Positions 1 through 9,626 of a stretch of DNA of 22,828 nt are shown here, piece after piece. The stretch spans positions 1-22,828 of the forward strand of contig NW_025955514.1 in NCBI RefSeq assembly GCF_022376445.1, in the 5' to 3' direction. The first letter of the stretch is position 1. Each line of letters begins with the position of its first letter. Under the pieces are notes generated by a model. It did no database searches, was not told where the DNA came from, and was given only the letters and a program-made list of their open reading frames with translations. The translations under genes were made by a program, and so were the position numbers. Source of the stretch: Fomitopsis serialis. Lineage: Eukaryota > Basidiomycota > Agaricomycetes > Polyporales > Fomitopsidaceae.

Positions 1-52
1 ACTAGTACAGGCATCGTTCGTTTAGTCCTTAGCAAGCACGTATATAGTAATG
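1..52. other. Sequence downstream of LIG4
   Basis: Short flank after the inferred LIG4 stop codon (53-55 on the minus strand). I see no gene in it. Confidence 0.5.
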
Positions 53-3000
53 TTACAACAGTGTTGATTCTTGGCGAATAGCATGCATCGATAGCAAGGC
101 GGTTGTATACAATTGCAAGGTGCAAACATCCCTATGGGCGAACTCTGCAAAGAAGTGTTAAACAAGAGGACAGTGCACGGGACATTATCTCCCTCACTTC
201 CCTCGTCAAGCAGCGTGCCTTCGTCAAGGCAAACCTGTATGAACTCTGATATCACCAGATGGCGACGCGTGGGCCTACGCAGGGATTTAGGTGCTGCTCT
301 TTCCAACTAATAAGCTTACTGGAGGTGTGCTGCATGAGCTCAAGGCGGCGGCTAGGATCCCGCTTGTCGACGACGACATGGGTGAGCTTGGGCTCGTCCA
401 GGTCGACAACTTTGCCGCCATTCTCTCTAATGGCGGCCGCTGCTTGTTCGAAACTGCAGATGCCTGCTTAACAAAGTGGATACCGAGCTGCAATGAGACT
501 TGCCTTCGGCTGATGTCGCTTTCGTTCTTCGCCTTCCGCTCATGCCATGCTTCCGTGCGTTATCCGGTGTGTCGAGATAGAAGCAGCTGCATGGAATGAG
601 CACTATGTTGTGCATGTCGCGAAGCTACGTACAGATGTTTGAATATCAGGTCCTGGTCATACTCCATCGCAGTATCGTCTTCACCCATTCGGACGCCCTC
701 ATCGGCCTGTGGGCATGCGTTAGTGGAATGAACGCGGCGAGTCTTATCAATGCTCACCTGAGATATGTGTGCGTCGTTCAGCTGCGACTGGCGTCGTTGT
801 AAAGCACTATAATTTGAAGGTCAAATAGACAAGACTCACGCTAGCGGCCTCGACTAGAGAGCTCGCTGAAGGGTCGGTAGGTTTCACGTTGACCCAATCG
901 TCGCTGTCATCCTCGTCGGGGTGAGTGTCTTCATCTCGATTAACGTCTTCGTTATCCGAATCTGCTTCCGTCTCGCTGTCCGTGACTGGACGTTGGACCT
1001 CCGATCTCTGCGATGCATTCTCTTTGACCTTGAACCAGTCTGCCAAGTCGGGGTTCTCTTCCTCAGATTCAGTCTTGTCATCGTCAACTTCAACCGTTTG
1101 AGACACCTGAGGTGCGATACTCGTTGAAGGCTGTTCAAGCTCCTCTTCTGTGTCTTCGTCCACATCGTACTCATCATCCTGTAGTCGACGGGACGTGGCG
1201 TGGAAGAAGTACCTAGCAATTGCCTCGGTGAGTTCCGCCAGGGCAAATGAGTGAGAGGTAAGTGTACTTCTTCGTCAGCGGTACCAGCTCTTCCTTCGCG
1301 ATACAATCTATGATCCACTGGGGCCTGATTATGTCGCAGACCCCTTTGTTCATGATGAGCTTGATGTCATACGCTGACCAGTTTCTGAGCCATTGTTCAG
1401 TAAAAGAGACGGGTGCTGACTCACGGGTGCTCGCGCCCCCATAGACCACCAACAAGTTGGGGTCGTCTCTGGCGATTTGAACGTAATTACCACCGTTTGC
1501 ATGGATCCTGTCTTAAGAGGATCAGTACCCATTTACTCCAATTATTGAGGCAGCTTACAACTTGAGCAGCTCGCCCTTATCCTTTTCGCCTGTCCTCGAT
1601 TTGGGATCTGACGCTACCACTGAAAGGATGTTAAGAATCGTGTAGCGGCACCCTGATGTCACTCACTGAACTTCATGCCTTTGAAGAGGTCGCTCTCCAC
1701 TTCAACATCCTTGAAATTGACACCTTGATACTCGGGCATGATGGTCACCTATCTTCGATTAGCTATCTCATAAGCCAACTTCACTGACCTGAACACTTAC
1801 CGGTTTCCTGATCTTCTTCTGCTTCTTCTTTGGCTTACTGTGGGTATACAGAGTTGTTATCCCGTCGGAGGAACGTAGGGCACACGTACTCGTCCGAAAC
1901 TTCCATCTTGCGCTTCCTCTCCGAGCGCAAGCTCTCAAAGACCGCTGTGCATTGTTTGAGAAGCGATGTGGTGAAAGAAATCACATCGCACATACCGGTA
2001 GCCGTCATACAGTCGCTGATCTCCAGGTCATCCCGGATCTGCAACGCTCGAGGGAAGCGCATCGTCAAGCCCATATGATACAGGTCTACAAGCGGGCATG
2101 TCACATCTGAAGCAACCTCACCATCTTCAAACATATAGCCTATACTCACCTGAGGAAGTAATCTCAGCAGCCTTGACTTTGATAATGAACGAACTTCAGA
2201 CATAGCGTGGGTCAGGATCGTCGCAATACACGCATCAAGAACAACGTACTCCTCGGGCTCCAGGTAGACGTCGCCCTTGTCCTCCGTCCCCTTCTTCGAC
2301 GTCTGGAGGAAGCTCGGCGGGTTCTTCGGGTCCCACTCTTTCCATGGCTTCTGGCGGACCCAGATATAGTCCGCATAGGAGAGACCAGTGCCAATCCGGA
2401 CGAACGAACTATATCTGAAGAGGACGATGCATCAGAGGGGACAGAGTCCTCACAGGACACACGTACTGGGGCTCGTCATCGTCCGAGGGACGACGGTCGT
2501 CGAGGACAGCGCAAATCAACGTGGACACACCTCCGGACCGCCTGCCGGTACCGTAGTTGCCAGCTATGATGAGACATCGGTTTGGTAAATTCACTAAATA
2601 GGGAGATGCGGGTGCAATACGCACCTACAACAAGAACATCGACTGTTTCACCCATGTTGTCCTGCGACACTTCAGCTTGACGGCGCTACATACGAAGATG
2701 GAACACTGACCATATACTCTGGCTTCACCTGTCCCCAATCATCAATACAACACCCTCTACGAACCGCAAGGACCCACTCACCTTAATCCAATCCCGATTC
2801 CTCCCATTCAACACATACTCCGAGTCCGGGTGCTTCATCACGAGGCCCTCCCCGCGCCCCGCCATGATCTCGTCCATCCGGATGCGCACGTCTTTCGCGG
2901 TCTTGCCCTCTGACTCTGTCACGAACTCGATCCGCCCCGGCACCTCCCGCAGGCAGGAGCGCAAGTTGCGTTTCCGGAACTTGACCGACTTATGCAGGAG

Positions 3001-4770
3001 CGAGAGGCCGTTGAGGTAGAGGAGATCAAAGACCTTGACTAGGTGAGAGGTGAGGGGGCGAAGGAAACAGAAGACAGAGCAGGAACGTACAGCATGGGCG
3101 TGGGCTTGCCTCTTTCTTCGACTTGTCTACGAGAAGATAAGCCCGAGAAGGGAGAACAAGTAAAGAAGGTCACGTACCAAGCGCAGCTGTCTTGAGGGTA
3201 CCAAACGGCAGGTTCCGCTCAGAGACGGGATCCCATACGAGCATCTCTCCGTCAAGGATGATCCTGTAGAATTGTCAGCTGTGTTAATGCATAACCGACA
3301 GCAAACTCACTCATCAACTCGCGGGTCGAACGCCCCATGGATGTAAGGCGTCAAGCTCCCGGTGCCGACATGTTTCCCATACAAATACGTGTAGTCCTTA
3401 CCCTTCCTGTATCGCGGACAACCGACGCTCATCAGCTCAACCCCCCTATTCACCGACGCGGGCACATAAGGGTCGGAGTCGCGCACCTGGAACAATAGAA
3501 ATACTCGTTCCCGCGCTTATGCAGCTGCATCCGCTCGCCGTCGAGCTTCTCCTCCATGATAAACGTGCGGCCCTGCATCTCCTTTACGCTCTCCTCGATC
3601 CGTCGTGTCGGCCGCTTACACAACATCGGCGCGAACGCGCGGAAGAGCTGTGCGCCTTTGTCCTGCGCACACACGGCAGAGTCAACATCTCGCGCGCGAC
3701 TGTGACTATGGGAGGAAAAGGCGCACCTCGTCGTTCAGCCGCCGGGCGGGGTCCCAAAGCTCCCAGGCGATCTTCTTGAGGTCAGAGCAGGTGTTGAAGA
3801 GGTCGTGCGCGTCGGGATGAAAGACGGAGAACACGGTCGTCTCTTTCACCGAAATCTGCATATCTTGCCGCGTAGGAGTGAGCAAGTACCCACGGACGAG
3901 GAGACGAGTGATGCTACCTTTGAGGATGATGCGGACGATCCATCGTTGCTCCTCGGGCGTGCTGCGGTTGTACACTCGTTGCAGGATCCTGGACTGGACG
4001 TCTCTGAAGTGCGCTGGTCAGCGTTGATGGACAGGCGGATGAGGGGCGTAAGACGTGCGATTTGCCCATGTTCTGTGCCAGTTCGTCCAAAATGTCGTTC
4101 AATTCGTCGACGGTGAGCGAGCCTTCGATCACGGAGGACCGCTTGCTGATGACCTCGTAGAGCACAGTGGGGAAGTCGCCCGAGGATTTCTGCACCATCA
4201 CATAGCACCATCGACACTCATTCAGTAGAACATAGATGATGAGGTGAAACTGAACGGACATCTCGCTCAGTGGGCTTCTTCCAGTTCAACATTCGGATGG
4301 AGTCAGGGTCTCTTGTGCCGAGAGGGATGAGCTTGATGTATGTCTTTGCGAGGTTCTTCTCTTTCAGACCGTACACTGCGCGCTCACGGTCTTTCTGTAT
4401 GTTTCATCAAGCAAGCTGCGCATCAAGAGCCGTAGGCGGACTTGCCTGGGGTAGTATCAGGCGGAGCACAGGAAACAAGTCGTATCCCTTCTCTTCCCTC
4501 CAATGCTACATGATGGTCAGACAAGACTCGATGGTACAGGGACAGAGGAAGACGGTGCTTGCATACGTTAAACCACGAGTCCAGTAGCTTTCTCCGCTTC
4601 TCAGGCTTGCGTTCGGTCTGGAGCTTGTCGAAGAGAGCCGCGAGCACATGGAAAGGCGCGCTGCCGCGGTTCTTTGGGGGAGCTGGGTACACAATGGCAT
4701 GGTCCTCAGCAGCAACTGCGGATAGCTTGGGAGAGGTTGGAGGAGAAGACGGAGCAGGCGTAGGCAGCAT
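53..4770 (-). CDS. LIG4: DNA ligase IV (NHEJ ligase), about 30 exons
   Basis: ATP-dependent nuclear ligase that seals double-strand breaks in non-homologous end joining with XRCC4/Lif1. Exons by splice sites and phase: 4770-4567, 4505-4446, 4394-4260, 4189-4059, 4003-3918, 3863-3727, 3662-3487, 3406-3311, 3263-3178, 3126-3091, 3038-2782, 2728-2711, 2661-2625, 2563-2467, 2414-2230, 2176-2150, 2085-1996, 1944-1890, 1837-1801, 1748-1667, 1619-1559, 1507-1425, 1373-1268, 1212-840, 781-758, 706-633, 586-500, 453-320, 274-198, 144-53. About 1047 residues if one missing base near 319/320 is allowed. Residues 1-250: DNA-binding domain. Motif I EEKLDGER has the adenylated lysine near residue 290. Downstream come LDGEMLVWD, GEGLVMKHPDSEYV and DWIKVKPEYM, then the OB fold. 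BRCT1 starts near 675 (DIIRPQWI) and BRCT2 near 935 (ends RRHLVISEFIQ), split by an acidic linker. The start at 4770 fits family length. Least certain: exon 4/5 and exon 27/28 borders. Confidence 0.95.
1374..1424 (-). other. LIG4: 51-nt intron without stop codon inside LIG4 BRCT1
   Basis: Donor GTGAGT and acceptor GTCAG. Removal joins YGGASTP to YDIKLIMNKGVCD, the normal BRCT1 sequence. The intron length is a multiple of three and it has no in-frame stop. A retained copy would therefore add 17 residues to BRCT1 without breaking the protein. Confidence 0.8.
4395..4445 (-). other. LIG4: GC-AG intron in LIG4
   Basis: This 51-nt intron begins GCAAGT and ends ACAG. The reading is forced by the protein. 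VLRLILPQ before it joins KDRERAVYGLKEKNLAK after it, a contiguous stretch of family sequence, and no GT donor restores the frame. GC-AG introns are a known minor class with an otherwise strong donor consensus, as here. Confidence 0.85.
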
Positions 4771-6043
4771 GGTGAAAAAGGCGGCAACTCCGTGATACGG
4801 CTGAGTCGCTTTCTCTGCAGATGGTGAGTGGCGAGCTGCTTGCGGTCTTGCAGCGTGTCTGTAGCAGGTTATATACGTTTCTGACACGCAAGTATATTGG
4901 TGGGCCAGTGCGTAATGACCAGCGTCGACAGTCAATGTGGTCGAAATGACCGAGCTTGAGTCGCTCGCTCCCGCCGGGACCCATTTGGGTGACGCGCCGC
5001 CACAGCGCGTCGCGTCACGCTCACGTGTCAATGAGACCGTCAGTGCGCTCGAGCGCCGAGCGACCACCCAGTCGCGACTTCCATCGAGCCTCTGACTACT
5101 TACAGAAGTACTTACTTCTTGGATCCAGAACATCGTCGCCCTTGCAGCAGACATATGACAAGAAAGCCAAGCTCATTGCTACTTCTGCACAAAGCGTTGG
5201 AGCGGCCCAAGAGCGGTCAGTCACCGCCGTCCAAATCTCGAACGCGGCCATACAGTCACGCTAAGTGGTCTTCAAGTTGTCATCAAGTTCGTGTCTGTCA
5301 GCATGGCAGTATCTTCAGCCTGGAAAATTTCTCTGTAGTATGTTATGATTGTTATCTATGTTCGCTTCTCGACGCACTGGCAGCTCCTAACAGCAAGCTC
5401 CTAGTATCGCAGGTATATCACAGCCGCAGTTAGCGCATGGCCTAGACTCATGATCAACAGCCACAGGTTTCATTCGACGAGTCTATGCTGCACATTCCTC
5501 TGAGAGTGATGATCCGATGCCCAAATTCACCTTGGTACGTTGTCCAAGCCTCAATTTCTGCTGGTCGGGGGATCTACTGGCATGTCACGAATCGTGACCC
5601 AGCCCCATGGCACATCATCGCACCACACATCGCCCTGCAGGTATCCGGCATAATTCCCGCAGCTACCCAAGGACCTCAACCCTCGATTCTGGAAGTGAAC
5701 TCGAGACTTTCAGCGCTCGGCCGATGCAACAGCCCTCCGTCAATGACTTCGCGGTCATGCGCCTTGCGTGTGGCAGCTCCGGGCGCTGCGCAGCACAATA
5801 TCTCGGGCATGGACCTCATCCTGAAGAATTGAGAAGATCCGGGTCGCTGGGCGTGTGGTAGGGCTAAACTGGGGACAGACCGATGACGTCGATCGAACGC
5901 GGCCCCGACAGGACTGCCTATCGGGCTCGGAGCAACCAACCCTCAGCCGGTCCCTTCGTCCAGGCGCCACCGTTCGTGGACACTCGGTACCCACCCTCCT
6001 CATAATCCCAATGACCATCTTGTCACTACCATGGGGCATGTTC
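4771..6043. other. Divergent spacer between LIG4 and the small gene; no gene recognised
   Basis: About 1.3 kb between the LIG4 start codon (minus) and the TATA box of the plus-strand small gene. Open frames here (for example 5485-5832 on plus) have no recognisable domain, no convincing intron structure and unremarkable composition. The LIG4 frame stays open upstream to about 5154, but family N-termini begin near the ATG at 4770, so the extension is treated as 5' leader. The spacer should hold the promoters of both genes. No ACGCGT box was found here. Confidence 0.6.
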
Positions 6044-6052
6044 TATATAAAC
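6044..6052 (+). promoter_or_regulatory. TATA box of the small plus-strand gene
   Basis: TATATAAAC lies about 100 bases before the ATG at 6147. A transcription start about 30 bases downstream would give a leader of roughly 70 nt. It is a clean TATA match at a sensible distance from a start codon; no transcript data were available. Confidence 0.6.
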
Positions 6053-6146
6053 AGGAGCGCACCACCGTGCTCCAGCCTTGACGCACACGACCAGTCCCCA
6101 GCCCCTATACCACCCGTCTCGCCCTCACACTAGATACCACTGCGCT

Positions 6147-6413
6147 ATGCTCATGACATATATGAACGCGGACATGGCTTCTTCCTCTGTCTCTCGCATG
6201 CACTCCCCTGCGCCGGATGTCATGCAACCAACCACGAATACCACGCCCTTTCCCGGCACGCCTGTGACTTTAGAGAACGTGTCGGGATTCCCCAGTCCCA
6301 CAGAACGGCTCGAGACGCGCACACGCACAGTGCGTAAGAAGAAGAGCTCGCTAGACCTGCGGGACATCTACCGCAGTGGGGGACTCATGCCGTCCTCGGG
6401 AGCTAGGCTATAG
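6147..6413 (+). CDS. Small fungal protein of unknown function (88 aa)
   Basis: Single-exon reading frame of 88 codons. The first ATG of the open frame is at 6147; further in-frame ATGs at 6153, 6162 and 6174 are possible starts. The protein is rich in Ser, Thr and Pro in its first half (SPAPDVMQPTTNTTPFPGTP). It then has a basic patch followed by a short conserved-looking block, TVRKKKSSLDLRDIYRSGG. It has no signal peptide or membrane segment. I have the impression that short basidiomycete proteins with a similar KKKSS-DLRD block exist, but I cannot name a family. Support for a real gene comes from the TATA box upstream and the well-formed intron right after the stop codon. It diverges from LIG4 and converges on RAD9. 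Function is not inferred. Confidence 0.6.
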   Translation: MLMTYMNADMASSSVSRMHSPAPDVMQPTTNTTPFPGTPVTLENVSGFPSPTERLETRTRTVRKKKSSLDLRDIYRSGGLMPSSGARL

Positions 6414-6415
6414 TG

Positions 6416-6468
6416 GTAAGTACCATCTTTGCTGCTTCTCTCATCCTCTGTACTAACGTTGGTAGCAG
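6416..6468 (+). other. Probable 3' UTR intron of the small gene
   Basis: GTAAGT donor, perfect TACTAAC branch site and GGTAGCAG acceptor, 53 nt in all. It starts 2 bases after the TAG stop codon of the 88-codon frame. The strength of all three signals says this is a real intron and supports transcription of the plus strand here. Confidence 0.7.
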
Positions 6469-6912
6469 ATGGACTGTCACCGTGCCGCGCTAGAGCTGCG
6501 CATGCATTGCGCATACACGACGTAACGATCTTCATGAACTCATGACAATATCCTTGGCCTTCTGTATCTGTCGTTCAGTCCTGTATCGGGTTGGCGTGTA
6601 TCCATATCGTACATTCGCATTGCTCTCGCTGAAGTGTGTAATCGTTCCGCATGTCGTAATAGACTGTAAGACATTTACATTCAGTCGAACCGACGAGCAG
6701 GGAAGCCGCACGCCGAGACGTTAGCCTACGCGGGTCTCCGGTATGTATCCCGAACCAGAGTGCAATACACCTCCAGGCCTCAGGACCCATCATGGCATAC
6801 GATAAGCCTGAATGCCTACCCCCAGCGCGCCCGCCTGTGCAGACTAACAGACACGCGGGAACCTCGCACAGATCCCCTCCCCAGGCCATAGCCGCTTTCT
6901 CCCAACCTCAAG
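6469..6912. other. Convergent 3' spacer, small gene / RAD9
   Basis: Between the last exon of the small gene and the RAD9 stop codon. It should contain the 3' UTRs and polyadenylation sites of both converging genes. I see no further gene and no clear termination motif. Confidence 0.5.
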
Positions 6913-8938
6913 TCAGTCTTCGAATAACGGTCTGAACGCCTGCACAAGACCCGAGTAACGTCAATCAGCCATCCCGTCAACTGGCCAGCACCCAATCTGT
7001 GAGTAGAACTCACCTTCGTCCCACCGCCCGGCTGCGTCGGCTCCATCTCCATCTCAACCTCCATCTCGTCCTGGTCGTAGATCTCCAAGCTCCCCTCCCT
7101 CCCCGCGCCCGCGCCCACACCCAAATCCAAATCGAGGTCCTCCCCAAACTCGACCTCCTCCCCCTCGCCCTCGAGCATCGCCGCGAACTCGTGCGCGGTC
7201 ATGTGCTCGATCCCGAGCCCCGAGTCCCGGATCGCCTGCGAGAGCTGCGTGCCCGGCAGGAACAGCGGCTCCGGCTCCGCCCCCGCCCCGTCGCCGTCGA
7301 TGTGCATCCGCAGCTCGGTGTCCTCCGCCTCCTCGGGCTGCGAGCTCGGGAGGAACAGCGGCTCACGCGCGCGGGCCGCAGAGGCGCTCGATGGGCGGGC
7401 AGTCGGCGGACGGGCGGTTGGTGGGCGGCTCTGAGGGCGGAGGGACAGCGGCGGCGGTAGGGACGGAGGGGGCATCATAGATGGCGGGGGCATCATAGAC
7501 GGTGGGGGCATCGACTCGCGCATCGGGAGCGGCCTCGCGCGGGGGGCGCCCCCGTCCAGCTCGCGCACGACGGACGCCCTGTCCGTCGTCTGCACGACCT
7601 TCATCGGCCTCCTCCGCTCTGAGTTGGCGTCGGACACGACGCTCGCCTCCCGCGAGCTCTGCGCAGAATCGTGTTCCGTGTCGTCCACGGGGCGTTTGCG
7701 CTTTGGCGCGGCGCGGGGGCGGGGCCGCGCGGGCTGCCGCGCGGGGACGACATGTGCGCCGAGGCCGCTGGTGGAGATGACGGAGAGCGATTCGGAGAGG
7801 TCGCCTGAGAGGTCGATGAACACCGGTGCGGCCGGGTCGGTGAAGCTGATGTCGAGCGGGAGGGTGGAGGCTTCGGCGAACGCGATTGTGGCCTACGTGG
7901 AGATTGGGGAGACGTCAGCGGAAGGGTATATGCGCGGGAACTGAAGAGTGAGGAATATCCCTCACGTTGAACTCGCGCAGGTGGAAGGAGAGCGTGAGCG
8001 GCGTGTCGAAGACTTCGTACCGGTCGAACTCTTCTGCGCTGATCGTGAGCTCTGTCGCGAGTTGCGGACCACCTAGGACACAATGTGGTTAACTCCTCTT
8101 TGCTGTATATGAAGCTCGTGGTACAGACTCTTGCTGGTCATGACTGTCTCCATGCCTTTGACTTGCACGTCATAGTCGTTGAATGTCCAGATAAGCTGAG
8201 GATCGCTCTTCGGCCCCTTCTGCAGCGGGAAGTGTTCAATCACGTCTCGCACGGCGCGTGCACCGATCGACAGGCGCGAATGGTACTGCGCGGTGGGTAT
8301 CGCCGGAGCGAGAAGAGAATTCGGGGTCTGCAGCAGCAGCCTATGCGTCTTGACCACACCTGCACAACGCCGCTCAGCCCTCGCTGCTCCGAAAGGCGCA
8401 TACACGGAGGCCCTACCGTGTTTGCAGTGCAAGCGCACCGTTAACCTGCTCTCTAGCGAATCGCGGTCATCCTCGTCCCCCTGGCCCTGCGCGTCCCCGT
8501 CCGAGATGACCAGCTCGCACTTCTCCACCGTCTTCTCCACCGTCTTGTGCTTCAGGATCGACAGGAGGTTCTGCGCAAGCGCGAGCATCAGCACCCGTCC
8601 GCTCTGAGGCACACTGCGGCGCGAAGACCTTCGTCTGGAGCTGGCCCGTCGCGGGCGCGACCTCGTCGACGTCCATGTCGAGGTCCGCGGCGGGCCGCGC
8701 GATGCTGTATCTGCTGAAGAACTGCCTGCGGTATTTGAACCGGCAGAACGCGGACTGGGACTGGTTCGTCGTCGAGAGCGCGAAGGTGTCGGGGGTTGCG
8801 TAGATCGTGAGCTCGTCGCCGTACCGGGAGAGGCAGGCGAGTGCTCTGGTAATTTCTGTGGAATGCTTTGTGTCAGTCGAGGTGGTAGCGTATGCTCAGC
8901 TCACGCTTGAGTGCACTGGCGTCGAGAGTTGCCTGCAT
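6913..8938 (-). CDS. RAD9: DNA-damage checkpoint clamp subunit Rad9 (9-1-1 complex), 7 exons
   Basis: Rad9 forms the PCNA-like ring with Rad1 and Hus1 that is loaded at ssDNA/dsDNA junctions and activates the ATR/Mec1 pathway. Exons: 8938-8905, 8855-8629, 8570-8417, 8359-8129, 8072-7966, 7892-7014, 6939-6913; 552 residues, no frame break. Residues 1-251 are the clamp fold, with family-typical stretches ACLSRYGDELTIYATP, LLSILKHKTVEKTVEKCEL, YDVQVKGMETVMTSK and QLATELTISAEEFDRYEVFD. Residue 252 onward is a long disordered tail, Pro/Ser/Arg-rich then acidic. It carries two copies of an EPLFLP motif and four S/T-Q sites, and ends AFRPLFED in a 27-nt last exon. Rad9 tails are known targets of ATR/ATM-type kinases and bind TopBP1-type BRCT proteins; which residues do so here is inference. 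The start codon gives the usual family N-terminus (MQATLDASALK). Confidence 0.93.
7468..7512 (-). repeat. RAD9: 18-bp tandem repeat encoding MPPPSM in the RAD9 tail
   Basis: Two and a half copies of an 18-bp unit (plus-strand unit GGGGGCATCATAGAYGGY) at 7468-7485, 7486-7503 and 7504-7512. They encode a proline-rich hexapeptide repeat in the disordered tail. The period keeps the frame, so copy-number change would not disrupt the protein. Confidence 0.85.
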
Positions 8939-9132
8939 GATTGTGGGTGGTCGTACAAACTGATTATCCGCGTATGATACAAGTCCAGGTTTCAAGAGAG
9001 CAGAGGGATTTGATTCGGCGCATGCAGAGACTGCCCGGTATCAATTCGTTGCGGAGAGATGCCACCAGCAGTGGCAGGGCAGGGTACTCAGTGGCGAGTG
9101 GGATCTCAAAACGCAAAACGACTCACGATCGG

Positions 9133-9138
9133 ACGCGT
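9133..9138. promoter_or_regulatory. RAD9: ACGCGT box (candidate MCB/MBF site) upstream of RAD9
   Basis: ACGCGT, followed by AG, lies 195 bases before the RAD9 start codon. ACGCGT is the core bound by MBF (Mbp1/Swi6), which drives G1/S expression of replication and repair genes in fungi. The word occurs about eight times in this GC-rich window, so a single site means little. The case rests on the second copy 23 bases away. Confidence 0.4.
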
Positions 9139-9153
9139 AGACAGCGTGTGACG

Positions 9154-9163
9154 CTACGCGTAG
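9154..9163. promoter_or_regulatory. RAD9: Palindromic ACGCGT box upstream of RAD9
   Basis: CTACGCGTAG is a perfect 10-bp palindrome containing the ACGCGT core at 9156-9161. Together with the box at 9133 it gives two identical ACGCGTAG octamers with starts 23 bp apart, about 200-225 bases before RAD9. Confidence 0.45.
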
Positions 9164-9626
9164 TCGTCGGTCACACCGCGACCGTGACTCCACTCTGTGC
9201 GATCCTCAATTCGCATGTATAAATCCAACCACTAATCTGCGCTATACAATATTGACATAACTAGATTTCATGCGACTCTATGGGCGCACCGTGCCATTGT
9301 ACAGCTAGGTCATCAACTGGCATTAATACATGTGCAGACCCTCTCCATCGGAGAAGGCGAGACACGCCCTAAGCTCCGTGTCTATAGCTACCTCATCTGA
9401 CCCTGCCTGAGATGTGCCTTCATCCCACAATTTGAGAAACGCGCGACAAGCCCCATCGTTTCCGATCTACGTGACTGCTCGGTCTGGATCCTGCTTCTTG
9501 CAAGCTCTCCGTGACCAAGAACTCACTGACGCGTGTCTCATGAGTGCGACAGCGTTTACCGCACAGAACGGAGCACGAGACATGTGCTCTGAAGATTGTA
9601 AGTGGAGTACAGCACGGGGTGCACGT

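Larger units (their letters stand above)
8939..9626. other. Spacer between ELP6 3' end and RAD9 5' end
   Basis: About 690 bases holding the RAD9 promoter and the ELP6 3' UTR (both genes on the minus strand). It contains two ACGCGTAG boxes near 9133 and 9156 and another ACGCGT at 9529. No gene is recognised; the open frame at 9414-9632 looks like chance. Confidence 0.55.

Noticed and set aside
252..274. Natural early stop of LIG4 after HTSSPRVAIW
   Set aside because: The next frame encodes the conserved BRCT2 end and continues through a good 53-nt intron (145-197). One missing base at the donor explains the data better than true truncation.
4785..5154. N-terminal extension of LIG4 upstream of 4770
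   Set aside because: The frame is open, but the sequence (for example ITCYRHAARPQAARHS) does not look like ligase IV, and family N-termini start close to the ATG at 4770.
5485..5832. Plus-strand frame of 115 codons in the LIG4 upstream spacer
   Set aside because: No recognisable protein features, no supporting promoter or introns, and length compatible with chance.
6999..7460. Plus-strand frame of 153 codons opposite the RAD9 tail
   Set aside because: It is a shadow of the GC-rich RAD9 exon 6, Arg/Leu-rich, with no domain or splice structure.
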